Positions 56,093 to 64,000 of a stretch of DNA of 64,000 nt are shown here, piece by piece. The position numbers and the translations under genes are program-made. The stretch spans positions 1,925,001-1,989,000 of the forward strand of contig NZ_AP027266.1 of the NCBI RefSeq assembly GCF_036322625.1, read 5' to 3'. Within the stretch, counting starts at the first letter, position 1. Every line of letters starts with the position of its first letter. This DNA comes from Roseicyclus marinus (GTDB lineage Bacteria; Pseudomonadota; Alphaproteobacteria; Rhodobacterales; Rhodobacteraceae). The notes beneath the pieces were generated by a model. The model saw only the letters and a program-made list of their open reading frames with translations. It had not been told where the DNA came from and ran no database searches.

Positions 56093-56164
56093 GGTTTCCT
56101 CCCAGAAATACGGTGGGGCGGCTTTCGCCCCCTCACCCGCCAAGCATGATCCTGTCGCCGGGTG

Positions 56165-56205
56165 CCTGTCAATAAATAAATCACTCTTATTTAATAATTG
56201 ACAGG
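56165..56205. promoter_or_regulatory. long AT-rich palindrome, candidate operator between frcB and ROK gene
   Basis: CCTGTCAAT (56165-56173) and ATTGACAGG (56197-56205) are a perfect inverted repeat. Inside, AAATAA and TTATTT form a second arm pair around CACTCT. The 41-bp palindrome is AT-rich within a GC-rich region and lies in the 151-bp divergent gap, as expected for the ROK repressor's operator and for the -10 regions. Confidence 0.65.
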
Positions 56206-56243
56206 AGACGCGGAACCTCCAAGATGCTCATGGGAGGAACGCC

Positions 56244-57446
56244 ATGAAGGACGCGCCAGAACCATTTCGCGCCACGCCGCAGGCCGATGCGCTTGGCACG
56301 AACCAATCGGGCATGCGCGCGCAGAACGAGCGCCTTGTCCTGACCTTGATCAGACGCCACGGCGCCCTCTCCAAATCGGAAATCGCACGCCTGACCGGGC
56401 TGTCGGTGCAGACGGTTTCGGTCATCATGCGCGCGCTCGAGGATGAAAGCCTGATCCTGCGCGGCGAGCCGCAGCGGGGCCGCGTCGGGCAGCCTTCGGT
56501 CCCGATGAAGCTGAACCCGCGTGGTGCCTTTTTCCACGGGCTCAAGATCGGCCGACGTTCGGTCGAGATGGTCCTGACCGATTTTCTGGGCACGATCCTC
56601 GCGCGCCGGGTGCGCCAGCATGAATACCCCGATTACGAAACGGTCCTTGCCTTCGCGATCGAAACCGCCAACGAGCTTGTGGCCACGCTCTCGACCGACG
56701 AACGCGCGCGGATCGCGGGGCTGGGCATCGCGATGCCCTTCGAGATCTGGGGCTGGGCCACCACGCTCGGCGTCGACCCCAGGGCCATGACCCCCTGGAA
56801 AGAACGCGACATCCGCCAGGAACTCTCGGAGGGGTTGGGCTTCCCCGTCTTCCTGCAAAACGACGCGACCGCCGCCTGCAGCGCGGAACTGGTCTTTGGC
56901 GAGGATGAACAACCGTCGGATTTCCTGCATTTCTACGTCGCCTTCTTCATCGGCGGCGGCGTCGTGCTGGATGGACGGCTGTTTCAGGGACCCAACGGCA
57001 ATGCCGGCGCGGTCGGGTCCATGCCCGTGCCCGACAAGACGGGCAGGATGCGCCAGCTGATCGACCTTGCCTCGCTCGTGACGCTCGAAAAGCGCCTGCA
57101 AGCGCGCGGCATCGACGCTTCGGAGCTCTGGGATTCCTCCGAGCATTGGGCGCTGCCGGATGATCTTGTTTCGGACTGGCTCGACGAGGCGGCCGAAGCC
57201 ATCGCCCATGCGGTCCACGGGGCGCTTGCCGTGCTGGATTGTTCCACCGTCAAGATCGACGGATGGATGCCGCAAGAGCTCCGCCGCGAGCTGACCGAAC
57301 GGGTCGGCGCCTGTCTGCGCAAGCATGACCTGACCGGTCTCGACATGCCCGATATCCGCGAGGGCAGGATCGGACCGGATGCTCGCGCCCTTGGTGCGGC
57401 AAGCCAGCCGCTCTTGTCGCGCTTCCTCATGGCATACCTGCGCTGA
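56244..57446 (+). CDS. frcR: ROK family transcriptional regulator
   Basis: A 400-residue ROK repressor. The N-terminal winged helix is RLVLTLIRRHGALSKSEIARLTGLSVQTVSVIMRALE (about 28-65). The ROK domain follows (ARIAGLGIAMPFEIWGW; FPVFLQNDATAACSAELVFG; FYVAFFIGGGVVLDGRLFQGPNGNAGAVGSMPV). The zinc-binding CxCGxxGC motif usual after GNAGAVG is absent, and no DxGxT ATP motif is seen, so it has no kinase activity. It is divergent from frcB, so control of sugar uptake is the natural inference. A GGGAGG site precedes ATG 56244. Confidence 0.92.
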   Translation: MKDAPEPFRATPQADALGTNQSGMRAQNERLVLTLIRRHGALSKSEIARLTGLSVQTVSVIMRALEDESLILRGEPQRGRVGQPSVPMKLNPRGAFFHGLKIGRRSVEMVLTDFLGTILARRVRQHEYPDYETVLAFAIETANELVATLSTDERARIAGLGIAMPFEIWGWATTLGVDPRAMTPWKERDIRQELSEGLGFPVFLQNDATAACSAELVFGEDEQPSDFLHFYVAFFIGGGVVLDGRLFQGPNGNAGAVGSMPVPDKTGRMRQLIDLASLVTLEKRLQARGIDASELWDSSEHWALPDDLVSDWLDEAAEAIAHAVHGALAVLDCSTVKIDGWMPQELRRELTERVGACLRKHDLTGLDMPDIREGRIGPDARALGAASQPLLSRFLMAYLR

Positions 57447-57518
57447 CATCCGCGCAAGAGACCCACCCTGCCCCGTGCCGGTTCCGCCCAACCACCGAGA
57501 CGGACCGGAGCCAAAGGA

Positions 57519-58232
57519 TCAATCCGCGCCCAGCAACCGGTCCCGCAGGCTGCGTTGCGTATCCGTCTCTTCGCGGAAATCGAGCGCGGTGTGAATGTCG
57601 ATCAGGTGCGAGCGCATCAGCGTCTCGGCCTCGTCGGGCTTTCCGGCGGCGATGGCGTCGATCAACCGCTCATGGTGATGGCTGTCGCAGCGCGCGCGCT
57701 CGCGATGCCAGTAAAGCGCGATGATCAGGGCCGAGCGCGACACCAACTGGTCGACAAAGCCCAAAAGCGTCTTTTGCCCCGAAATCCGGGCGATCTCGAC
57801 ATGGAAGAGGCCCGACAGGCGCAGCGACCGGCCGTATTCGCGCGCATCCAGCGCCTTGTGCTCCTCGGCACTGTGCTGCAGCAGCAGCTCGATATCGGCA
57901 GGCGTGGCATGGCGCGCGGCTTCGCGGGCGGTGCGCGGCTCGATCAATTCGCGCGCCTCGAACACTTCCTGCGCATCGGCGGGCGTGGGCTTGGCGACGC
58001 TCGCGCCCCGATTGGGCACGAGGGTGACAAGCTGGCTATGGGTCAAGGCCTGGAGACCCGCCCGCACGATGGTGCGCGACACCCCGTAGATCTCGCACAA
58101 TTCCGCCTCGGCCAGACGCGTGCCCGGCGGCAGACGATGTTCATGGATCGCACGTTCCACCCCGATGAAAACGGGGTTGGCCCGACCGCCGTGCCGGTCG
58201 CGCTCATCCTCGAAGTCCATGTCGTGTTTCAT
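57519..58232 (-). CDS. GntR family regulator, FCD type
   Basis: A 237-residue GntR/FCD protein. The winged helix has IHEHRLPPGTRLAEAELCEIYGVSRTIVRAGLQAL (about 27-62). The helical FCD domain carries the metal-binding residues (VFEARELIEPRTAREAARH, LSGLFHVEIARISG, and HHHERLIDAIAAGKPDEAETLMRSHL). It probably senses a small organic acid or amino-acid-like ligand with a metal. It is divergent from the peptide-type ABC operon with repeated TTGTAT-type sites between, so it likely controls that operon. Start ATG 58232 or 58220; neither has a strong ribosome site. Confidence 0.9.
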   Translation of the reverse strand: MKHDMDFEDERDRHGGRANPVFIGVERAIHEHRLPPGTRLAEAELCEIYGVSRTIVRAGLQALTHSQLVTLVPNRGASVAKPTPADAQEVFEARELIEPRTAREAARHATPADIELLLQHSAEEHKALDAREYGRSLRLSGLFHVEIARISGQKTLLGFVDQLVSRSALIIALYWHRERARCDSHHHERLIDAIAAGKPDEAETLMRSHLIDIHTALDFREETDTQRSLRDRLLGAD

Positions 58233-58257
58233 GTCGCCCGTATGATGTAGCCCAGGG

Positions 58258-58418
58258 TTGTATGCAATCCGAATCTCGGTTTGTCGCCATTTGGCCCGAT
58301 GCGGCGTGTCCGGAAAGAGCGATTCCATCCGGGAACAGGCGCGATTTCCAGCATTTGCCCGAATTTTCCGCCCAAAATTCAGGCTTAGTATGCAACTGAA
58401 ACCTAAATTGTATACCAA
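58258..58418. promoter_or_regulatory. three candidate GntR operator half-palindromes
   Basis: TTGTATGCAA at 58258-58267, TAGTATGCAA at 58386-58395 and TTGTATACCA(A) at 58408-58418 share the pattern TTGTATRCMA, a near palindrome typical for FCD-type GntR regulators. One copy lies just upstream of the regulator gene and two lie about 100 bases before the binding-protein gene. The stretch is AT-rich against its surroundings. No gene is present. Confidence 0.55.
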
Positions 58419-58517
58419 ATGCCCGAAATGTGTCGCCCGGGCCGCTCGCGGTTCTTCATATGCAGACAGCACTCCGGGGGCTTCCGGTGGGCCGATCGAC
58501 ACCAACAGGAGTAGACC

Positions 58518-60170
58518 ATGCGCATGTCCCTACTGAGAACGACAGCCGCTGCAGCCATCGCGGCAACGATGTCCGTTGCAGGCCCCGCCTGGGCCGAAAC
58601 CACCCTCACCATCGGCATGACCGCCGCCGATATCCCGCGCACCTCGGGCCAGCCCGACCAGGGGTTCGAGGGCAACCGTTTCACCGGCATCCCGATGTAT
58701 GACGCGCTGACGCATTGGGACCTGTCCTCCGAAACCGATCCCAGCGTCGTGATCCCCGGTCTTGCCACAGAATGGGCGGTGAACCCTGACGATCCCACCC
58801 GCTGGACCTTTACCCTGCGAGAAGGCGTGACCTTTCACGACGGCTCGCCCTTCAACGCCGAGGCGGTCGTGTGGAACGTGGAAAAGGTCCTGAACGACCA
58901 GGCCCCGCATTTCGCCCCTGATCAGGTTGGTGCCACGACCTCGCGGATGCCGACCCTGCGGTCTGCCAGCGTGATCGACGAATACACCGTCGAGCTTGTC
59001 ACCTCGCAGCCCGACGCCTTCCTGCCCTTGAACATGACGATGCTCTTCATGGCTTCGCCCACGCATTGGCAGGCGCTTTACGATGCGGTCGATGCCTCGG
59101 TCACCGATCCGGTGGCGCGTGCGGCGGCGGCCTGGACGGCGTTCGCCGCCGATCCCTCGGGCACCGGGCCCTTCATGGGCGATCTGTTGGTGCCGCGTGA
59201 GCGTTTCGAAATGGTGCGCAACCCCAATTACTGGGATCCCGCGCGCACGCCCACGATCGACCGCGTGGTCCTGATCCCGCTGCCCGATGCCAATGCCCGC
59301 ACCGCCGCGCTCCTGTCCGGTCAGGTCGACTGGATCGAGGCCCCTGCCCCCGATGCGATCCCCCGGATCGAGGCCGAGGGCAACGTGATCTATTCCAACC
59401 CCCAACCCCATGTCTGGCCCTGGCAATTCTCCTTTGCCGAAGGCTCGCCCTGGCTTGACCGCCGCGTCCGCCATGCCGCGAACCTCTGTGTGAACCGCGA
59501 GGAATTGCAGGTGCTTCTGGGCGGCTACATGGGCATCCCGCAGGGCACCGTGAACGAGGGCCATCCCTGGTGGGGCAATCCGGGTTTCGAGATCACCTAT
59601 GATCCCGACGCCGCCCGCGCCCTGATGGAAGAGGCAGGCTTCGGCCCCGGCAACCCGCTGCCCGTCACGGTTCAGACCTCGGCCTCCGGCTCGGGCCAGA
59701 TGCAGCCGGTCACGATGAACGAATACATCCAGCAAAGCCTTGCGGATTGCTTCTTTGACGTGACGCTCGACGTGATCGAGTGGAACACGCTGTTCACCAA
59801 CTGGCGGCAGGGTGCGCTGTCGGATGGCTCGCGCGGGGCGGATGCGATCAACGTGAGCTTCGCCACGATGGACCCGTTCTTTGCCATGGTGCGCTTTGTG
59901 TCGACCCAGACCTTCCCGCCGGTGTCGAACAACTGGGGCTATTTCGGCAATGACGAATTCGATGCCCTGATCGCCGAGGCGCGGACCTCCTTCGATGCGG
60001 CGGAACGCGATGCGGCGCTGGCCCGTCTCCATGCCCGCGTGGTGGAGGAAGCGCCCTTCCTCTGGGTCGCCAATGACGTGGGTCCCCGCGCCATGTCGCC
60101 CGCTGTCGGCAATGTCGTCCAGCCCAAGAGCTGGTTCATCGACATCGCCCCCATGACGATGGCCGACTGA
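58518..60170 (+). CDS. ABC transporter periplasmic binding protein, dipeptide/oligopeptide family
   Basis: A 550-residue family 5 binding protein with signal peptide (MRMSLLRTTAAAAIAATMSVAGPAWA). Family features are the early VIPGLATEWAVNPDDPTRWTFTLREGVTFHDGSPFNAEAVVWNVEKV, SGTGPFMGD, NPNYWDPARTPTIDRVVLIPLPDANARTAALLSGQVDWIEAPAPD and RRVRHAANLCVNREEL. Substrate may be a peptide, opine or other oligomeric compound; family level only. First gene of the operon; a strong hairpin follows its stop. Confidence 0.92.
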   Translation: MRMSLLRTTAAAAIAATMSVAGPAWAETTLTIGMTAADIPRTSGQPDQGFEGNRFTGIPMYDALTHWDLSSETDPSVVIPGLATEWAVNPDDPTRWTFTLREGVTFHDGSPFNAEAVVWNVEKVLNDQAPHFAPDQVGATTSRMPTLRSASVIDEYTVELVTSQPDAFLPLNMTMLFMASPTHWQALYDAVDASVTDPVARAAAAWTAFAADPSGTGPFMGDLLVPRERFEMVRNPNYWDPARTPTIDRVVLIPLPDANARTAALLSGQVDWIEAPAPDAIPRIEAEGNVIYSNPQPHVWPWQFSFAEGSPWLDRRVRHAANLCVNREELQVLLGGYMGIPQGTVNEGHPWWGNPGFEITYDPDAARALMEEAGFGPGNPLPVTVQTSASGSGQMQPVTMNEYIQQSLADCFFDVTLDVIEWNTLFTNWRQGALSDGSRGADAINVSFATMDPFFAMVRFVSTQTFPPVSNNWGYFGNDEFDALIAEARTSFDAAERDAALARLHARVVEEAPFLWVANDVGPRAMSPAVGNVVQPKSWFIDIAPMTMAD

Positions 60171-60184
60171 CGCCATCGATCCGG

Positions 60185-60218
60185 ACCGGCCGCCGCGTCC
60201 CTTCCCGCGGCGGCCGGT
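60185..60218 (+). promoter_or_regulatory. intercistronic stem-loop after the binding-protein gene
   Basis: ACCGGCCGCCGCG (60185-60197) pairs perfectly with CGCGGCGGCCGGT (60206-60218), loop TCCCTTCC, followed by TCTTCTG. It sits in the 76-bp gap before the first permease gene and can attenuate transcription or stabilise the binding-protein mRNA. Confidence 0.75.
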
Positions 60219-60246
60219 TCTTCTGTCTCTGGACCCCGGGGGACCC

Positions 60247-61200
60247 ATGCTGATCTTCACGCTCCGCCGCATCGCCTACACGATCCCGATCATGCTGGGC
60301 GTGTCGATCGTGTGCTTCGCGCTGGTGCATATCTCGCCCGGCGATCCGTTGGTCTCGATCCTGCCGCCCGATGCCTCGGTCGAGTTGCAGGAACAGCTGA
60401 TGGCGATCTACGGCTTCGACCGGTCCTATCCCGAACAATTCCTGCGCTGGCTTTCCCGCGCGCTTCAGGGCGATCTGGGCAATTCCATCGCCACGGGCCG
60501 CCCCGTCACCTCCGAGGTGATGAACGCGGTCGGCAACACGCTGATCCTTGCCGTCACGGCCACGATCATCGGTTTCACCTTTGGCGGGCTTTTCGGGTTC
60601 GTCGCAGGGTTTTTCCGCGACAGCTGGATCGACAAGGCGGCCTCGACGCTGGCCGTGGTCGGCGTCTCGGTGCCCCATTACTGGCTGGGGATGGTGCTGG
60701 TCATCATCTTTTCGGTGGAACTGGGCTGGTTTCCGGCCACCGGCGCGGGCCCCGGCGGGTCCAGCCAATGGACATGGGATTGGGAGCATATGCGCCACCT
60801 GATCCTGCCCGCCGTCACCATGTCGGTGATCCCGATGGGTATCGTCGCGCGCACCGTGCGGGCGCTGGTGGCCGACATCCTGCAACAGGAATTCGTGACC
60901 GGCCTGCGCGCCAAGGGCCTCTTGGATCGCGGTGTCCTCGCCCATGTGATCAAGAATGCCGCCCCCACCGCCCTGGCCGTGATGGGCCTGCAGCTTGGCT
61001 ACCTGCTGGGTGGCTCCATCCTGATCGAGACGGTGTTTTCCTGGCCCGGAACCGGCTTTTTGCTGGGGCAGGCGATCTTTCAGCGCGACCTGCCGCTGTT
61101 GCAGGGCACGATCCTCGTGCTCGCGATGTTCTTCGTCATCCTGAACCTCGTCGTCGACGTGGTGCAATCGGCGCTCGACCCGCGCCTGCAAAGGGGCTGA
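60247..61200 (+). CDS. ABC transporter permease, DppB/OppB type
   Basis: A 317-residue permease with six helices. It begins MLIFTLRRIAYTIPIMLGVSIVCFALVHISPGDPL, the OppB-type N-terminus. The inner-membrane loop for ATPase contact is EFVTGLRAKGLLDRGVLAHVIKNAAPTALAVMGLQLGYLLGGSILIETVFSWPGTG. It forms the translocation pore with the next permease. ATG 60247 is followed directly by the conserved N-terminus. The next gene starts three bases after its stop. Confidence 0.93.
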   Translation: MLIFTLRRIAYTIPIMLGVSIVCFALVHISPGDPLVSILPPDASVELQEQLMAIYGFDRSYPEQFLRWLSRALQGDLGNSIATGRPVTSEVMNAVGNTLILAVTATIIGFTFGGLFGFVAGFFRDSWIDKAASTLAVVGVSVPHYWLGMVLVIIFSVELGWFPATGAGPGGSSQWTWDWEHMRHLILPAVTMSVIPMGIVARTVRALVADILQQEFVTGLRAKGLLDRGVLAHVIKNAAPTALAVMGLQLGYLLGGSILIETVFSWPGTGFLLGQAIFQRDLPLLQGTILVLAMFFVILNLVVDVVQSALDPRLQRG

Positions 61201-61203
61201 CCC

Positions 61204-62091
61204 ATGTCCGCAGCTCAGACCGATTTCGACACGCTCGCGACCGCCGACAAGCCCCAAGGCTATTGGCGGGGCGTCGGCCGCCGCTTCGCCAAGGACAAGG
61301 TCGCGGTCGCCGCCGCCTGTGTCGCGGGGGGCATGATCCTGATGGCGATCTTCGCCCCCTGGATCGCGCCGCAGGACCCGTTCCAGGGCACTATGATCCG
61401 CCGCCTGTCGCCCATCGGGACCGAAGGCTATCCGCTGGGCGCCGACGAATTGGGCCGCGACATGCTCAGCCGCCTGATCCACGGCGCGCGGCTGTCGCTT
61501 TTCATGGGGGTCACGCCCGTCCTGATCGCCTTTGTCATCGGATCGGCCATCGGCATCGCTGCGGGCTATGCGGGCGGCTGGGTCAATTCGATCATCATGC
61601 GCGTGCTTGACGTGTTTTACGCCTTTCCCTCGGTGCTTTTGGCCATCGCCATTTCGGGCGCGCTCGGGGCGGGTATCCTGAACGGGCTCTTGTCGCTGAC
61701 CGTCGTCTTCATCCCGCCCATCGCTAGGGTGGCCGAAAGCGTCACCACCTCGGTGCGCAAGCTCGAATACATCGAGGCCGCCGTGGCCAGCGGCGCCTCC
61801 GCCTTCACCATCGTCCGGGTCCATGTTCTGGGCAACGTGCTGGGGCCGATCTTTGTCTATGCCACAAGCCTCATCTCGGTCTCGATGATCCTGGCCGCCG
61901 GCCTGTCTTTCCTCGGCCTTGGCGTCAGCCCGCCCAATGCGGAATGGGGGCTGATGCTCAACACGCTCAGGAACGCGATCTATGTCCAGCCGTGGCTCGC
62001 GGCGCTGCCGGGCGTGATGATCTTTCTCACCTCGATCTCCTTCAACATGCTCAGCGACGGGCTGCGCTCGGCCATGGATATCAAGCAATGA
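61204..62091 (+). CDS. ABC transporter permease, DppC/OppC type
   Basis: A 295-residue permease. After a cytoplasmic stretch the first helix (AAACVAGGMILMAIFAPWIAPQDPF) leads to the OppC motif GTEGYPLGADELGRDMLSRLIHGARLSLFMGVTPV. The ATPase contact loop is KLEYIEAAVASGASAFTIVRVHVLGNVLGPIFVYAT. LSFLGLGVSPPNAEWGLMLN is the conserved C-terminal block. Its stop overlaps the next start (ATGA). Confidence 0.93.
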   Translation: MSAAQTDFDTLATADKPQGYWRGVGRRFAKDKVAVAAACVAGGMILMAIFAPWIAPQDPFQGTMIRRLSPIGTEGYPLGADELGRDMLSRLIHGARLSLFMGVTPVLIAFVIGSAIGIAAGYAGGWVNSIIMRVLDVFYAFPSVLLAIAISGALGAGILNGLLSLTVVFIPPIARVAESVTTSVRKLEYIEAAVASGASAFTIVRVHVLGNVLGPIFVYATSLISVSMILAAGLSFLGLGVSPPNAEWGLMLNTLRNAIYVQPWLAALPGVMIFLTSISFNMLSDGLRSAMDIKQ

Positions 62092-63062
62092 GCGACGCGA
62101 TCCTGTCCGCCCACAACCTGGTCAAGCATTTCAACGCCGGCGGCTGGGGCCCGAACCGCAAGGTCGTGCGCGCCGTCGATGACGTGAGCTTCGAAGTGGC
62201 CGAGGGCGAGACCCTGGGCGTCGTGGGCGAAAGCGGCTGCGGCAAATCCACCACCGCGCGGCTCTTGACCCATCTGCTCGCCCCCAACAGCGGCGAGGTG
62301 CGCTACCGGGGCCGCGTCGCCGGGACCGAAGTGCCGCTCAAGACATTCCGCCGCCATGTCCAGATGGTGTTCCAGGACAGCTATGCCTCGCTCAATCCCC
62401 GCATGACGATGCTCGATGCCGTGGCCTTCGGCCCCACCGTCCATGGCATGGACCGGGCCGAGGCGCGCAAGCGCGCGGGCGCGCTGCTGGAACGGGTCGG
62501 CCTCGACCCCGCGCGGTTCGGGCCGCGCTATCCGCACGAGATTTCGGGCGGCCAGCGCCAGCGCGTGAACATCGCCCGGGCGCTCGCCTTCGACCCAGAT
62601 GTGATCGTGCTGGACGAGGCGGTCTCGGCGCTCGACAAATCGGTCGAGGCACAGGTGCTGAACCTGCTGACCGAACTCCGGCGCGAACGTGGCCTTACCT
62701 ATATCTTCATCAGCCATGACCTGAACGTGGTGCGCCACATCTCGGACAGGGTGATGGTGATGTACCTGGGCGAGGTGGTGGAAATCGGCCCCACCCGCAC
62801 GATCTACGACCAGCCCCGCCACCCCTATACCGGCGCGCTTCTGGCCGCGATGCCCTCGCTCGACCCCGACCGCCGCACGCTGGAGGCCCCCCTGCAGGGC
62901 GATCCGCCCAATCCCATCGACCCGCCTTCGGGCTGCCGCTTCCACACCCGCTGCGCACAGGCCCATGCCCCCTGCCCGCTGCACGCGCCCGGGTCCATCG
63001 CCGTGGGCCAGCGCCACATCGCCGCTTGCCACCTCAACACCGTGCCGGAGGCCGCACCATGA
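62088..63062 (+). CDS. ABC transporter ATP-binding protein, OppF/DppF type
   Basis: A 324-residue peptide-type ATPase. Walker A is VVGESGCGKSTTARLLTHL (about 46-64), Q-loop MVFQDSYASLNPRMTM, signature ISGGQRQRVNIARALA, Walker B VIVLDEAVSALDKSVEAQVLNLL and switch FISHDLNVVRHIS. The C-terminal oligopeptide domain has HPYTGALLAAMPSLDPD and the cysteine-rich GCRFHTRCAQAHAPCPLH. Here the OppF-type gene precedes the OppD-type gene, the reverse of the usual order. ATG 62088 overlaps the permease stop. Confidence 0.93.
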   Translation: MSDAILSAHNLVKHFNAGGWGPNRKVVRAVDDVSFEVAEGETLGVVGESGCGKSTTARLLTHLLAPNSGEVRYRGRVAGTEVPLKTFRRHVQMVFQDSYASLNPRMTMLDAVAFGPTVHGMDRAEARKRAGALLERVGLDPARFGPRYPHEISGGQRQRVNIARALAFDPDVIVLDEAVSALDKSVEAQVLNLLTELRRERGLTYIFISHDLNVVRHISDRVMVMYLGEVVEIGPTRTIYDQPRHPYTGALLAAMPSLDPDRRTLEAPLQGDPPNPIDPPSGCRFHTRCAQAHAPCPLHAPGSIAVGQRHIAACHLNTVPEAAP

Positions 63063-64000
63063 CCGCCCCGCTCGTCGAGGTCTCCGACCTGACCGTGACC
63101 TTTGCCGGAACACCGCCGGTCCATGCCGTCAACGGCGTCTCCTTCACCCTTGGACAGGGCGAGGTGCTGGGCATCCTTGGCGAAAGCGGATCGGGCAAGA
63201 GCGTCACGCTCAAGACGCTTTTACGCCTTTTGCCCGCGCGCCGCACGCAGATCGGCGGCAGCGTCCGGGTCGGTGGACAGGATGTTCTGGCGCTCGAAGG
63301 GCGCGCGCTCGCCGATCATCGTGGCGGCGTGGTGTCGATGATCTTTCAGGATCCGGGCCTTGCGCTTGATCCGGTCTACACGATCGGCCACCAGATCGCC
63401 GAAACCGTGATGCGCCACGAGGGTCTGGGCCGCCGGGACGCGATGGCCCGCGCGCTCGAAATGCTCGAGCTTGTGCGCATCCCCTCGGCCAAGCGGCGGC
63501 TGGCGAACTACCCGCACGAGATGTCGGGGGGCATGCGGCAACGGGCGATGATCGCGCTGGCGCTGGCCTGCAAGCCCAAGCTTCTCTTGGCGGATGAGCC
63601 GACGACCGCGCTCGATGCCACGGTGCAGATCCAGATCCTGCTCTTGTTGCGCGAGTTGCAGCGCGAGATGGGGATGGGCGTGATCTTCGTGACCCATGAC
63701 ATCGGTGTCGCGGTCGAGGTCTCGGACAAGCTTGCCGTGATGTATGCGGGCCGTTTCGTCGAAACCGGCAGCGTGGCCGAAATCATCCGCGATGCGCGCC
63801 ATCCCTATTCGCAAGGGTTGCTTGCCGCCAACCTGGTGGGGGCGGAACCCGGCACGCTCTTGCACGCCATTCCCGGGGCGCCCCCCGCGCTTCATGCCGC
63901 GCCCGTGGGCTGCGCCTTTGCCCCCCGCTGCGCGCTGGCGCGTCCGGCCTGCAACGCCGATCCCGTGCCCCTGTGGCAAAGCCGCGATGACCGCTGGGCG
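63059..64000 (+). CDS. ABC transporter ATP-binding protein, OppD/DppD type (partial, cut by window end)
   Basis: At least 314 residues; the 3' end is outside the window. Walker A is ILGESGSGKSVTLKTLLRL (about 38-56), Q-loop SMIFQDPGLALDPVYTIG, signature MSGGMRQRAMIALALA, Walker B LLLADEPTTALDATVQIQILLL, switch FVTHDIGVAVEVSD. The peptide-type C-terminal region starts at HPYSQGLLAANLVGAEPG and includes GCAFAPRCALARPAC. ATG 63059 overlaps the previous stop (ATGA). Completes the two ATPases of the transporter. Confidence 0.93.
   Translation, partial: MTAPLVEVSDLTVTFAGTPPVHAVNGVSFTLGQGEVLGILGESGSGKSVTLKTLLRLLPARRTQIGGSVRVGGQDVLALEGRALADHRGGVVSMIFQDPGLALDPVYTIGHQIAETVMRHEGLGRRDAMARALEMLELVRIPSAKRRLANYPHEMSGGMRQRAMIALALACKPKLLLADEPTTALDATVQIQILLLLRELQREMGMGVIFVTHDIGVAVEVSDKLAVMYAGRFVETGSVAEIIRDARHPYSQGLLAANLVGAEPGTLLHAIPGAPPALHAAPVGCAFAPRCALARPACNADPVPLWQSRDDRWA

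Overview
The window is GC-rich, densely coded chromosomal DNA. It looks like an alphaproteobacterium of the Rhodobacteraceae/Roseobacteraceae group. Reasons: the cysG-DUF2849-cysI-cysH-DUF934-fpr order, a ChvI-like regulator, a urease cluster of alphaproteobacterial type, Frc-type sugar transport, the 4-nt ATGA overlaps, and a dispersed intergenic element (core GGAAAGATGAAGG) that I associate with this group. No phage, insertion sequence or CRISPR array is visible. Genus assignment is not possible from the sequence alone.

Layout. 78-2616: a methyltransferase/DUF3445 pair and an Lrp-type regulator (minus). 2755-8284: an assimilatory sulfate-reduction operon (siroheme synthase, DUF2849, sulfite reductase, APS/PAPS reductase, DUF934, ferredoxin-NADP reductase), closed by a strong terminator. 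8372-11178: an Ala-rich membrane-anchored protein, infC starting at an AUA codon, a small secreted protein and a GlxA/AraC regulator. 11254-20323: a minus-strand form II carbon-monoxide-dehydrogenase-like molybdoenzyme cluster (coxM/L/S-like subunits, MoeA-like and XdhC-like cofactor proteins, CoxE VWA protein, CoxD MoxR ATPase). It also holds a secreted protein and a 43-bp tandem hairpin array. 21464-29684: urease genes ureD-A-B ... ureC-E-F-G, unusually split by a Tat-exported cyclase, an AhpD-like protein and a plus-strand ChvI-like regulator.

29868-50635 is mostly housekeeping: pyrC, pyrE, dnaB, a cobalamin pair with a frameshifted cobS, alr, mlaE/mlaF, a PqiA-like protein, radA, cvpA, purF, bioY, an SDR enzyme, zapA with an overlapping coiled-coil gene, transketolase, purM-purN, and tRNA-Ile(CAU) and tRNA-Asn. 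50705-52925: divergent metallo-beta-lactamase-fold hydrolase and sensor kinase. 53085-57446: a sugar ABC transporter (frcBCA) divergent from a ROK regulator, with a long AT-rich palindrome between them. 57519-64000: a GntR/FCD regulator divergent from a peptide-type ABC transporter operon that runs off the window end.

The most notable points are: the AUA initiation codon of infC; two related hairpin-repeat islands at 17234 and 22121 sharing a head module but with different tandem tails; the split urease locus with its degenerate orphan ChvI-like regulator; the apparent one-base deletion in cobS; and palindromic operator candidates in front of both transporter operons.
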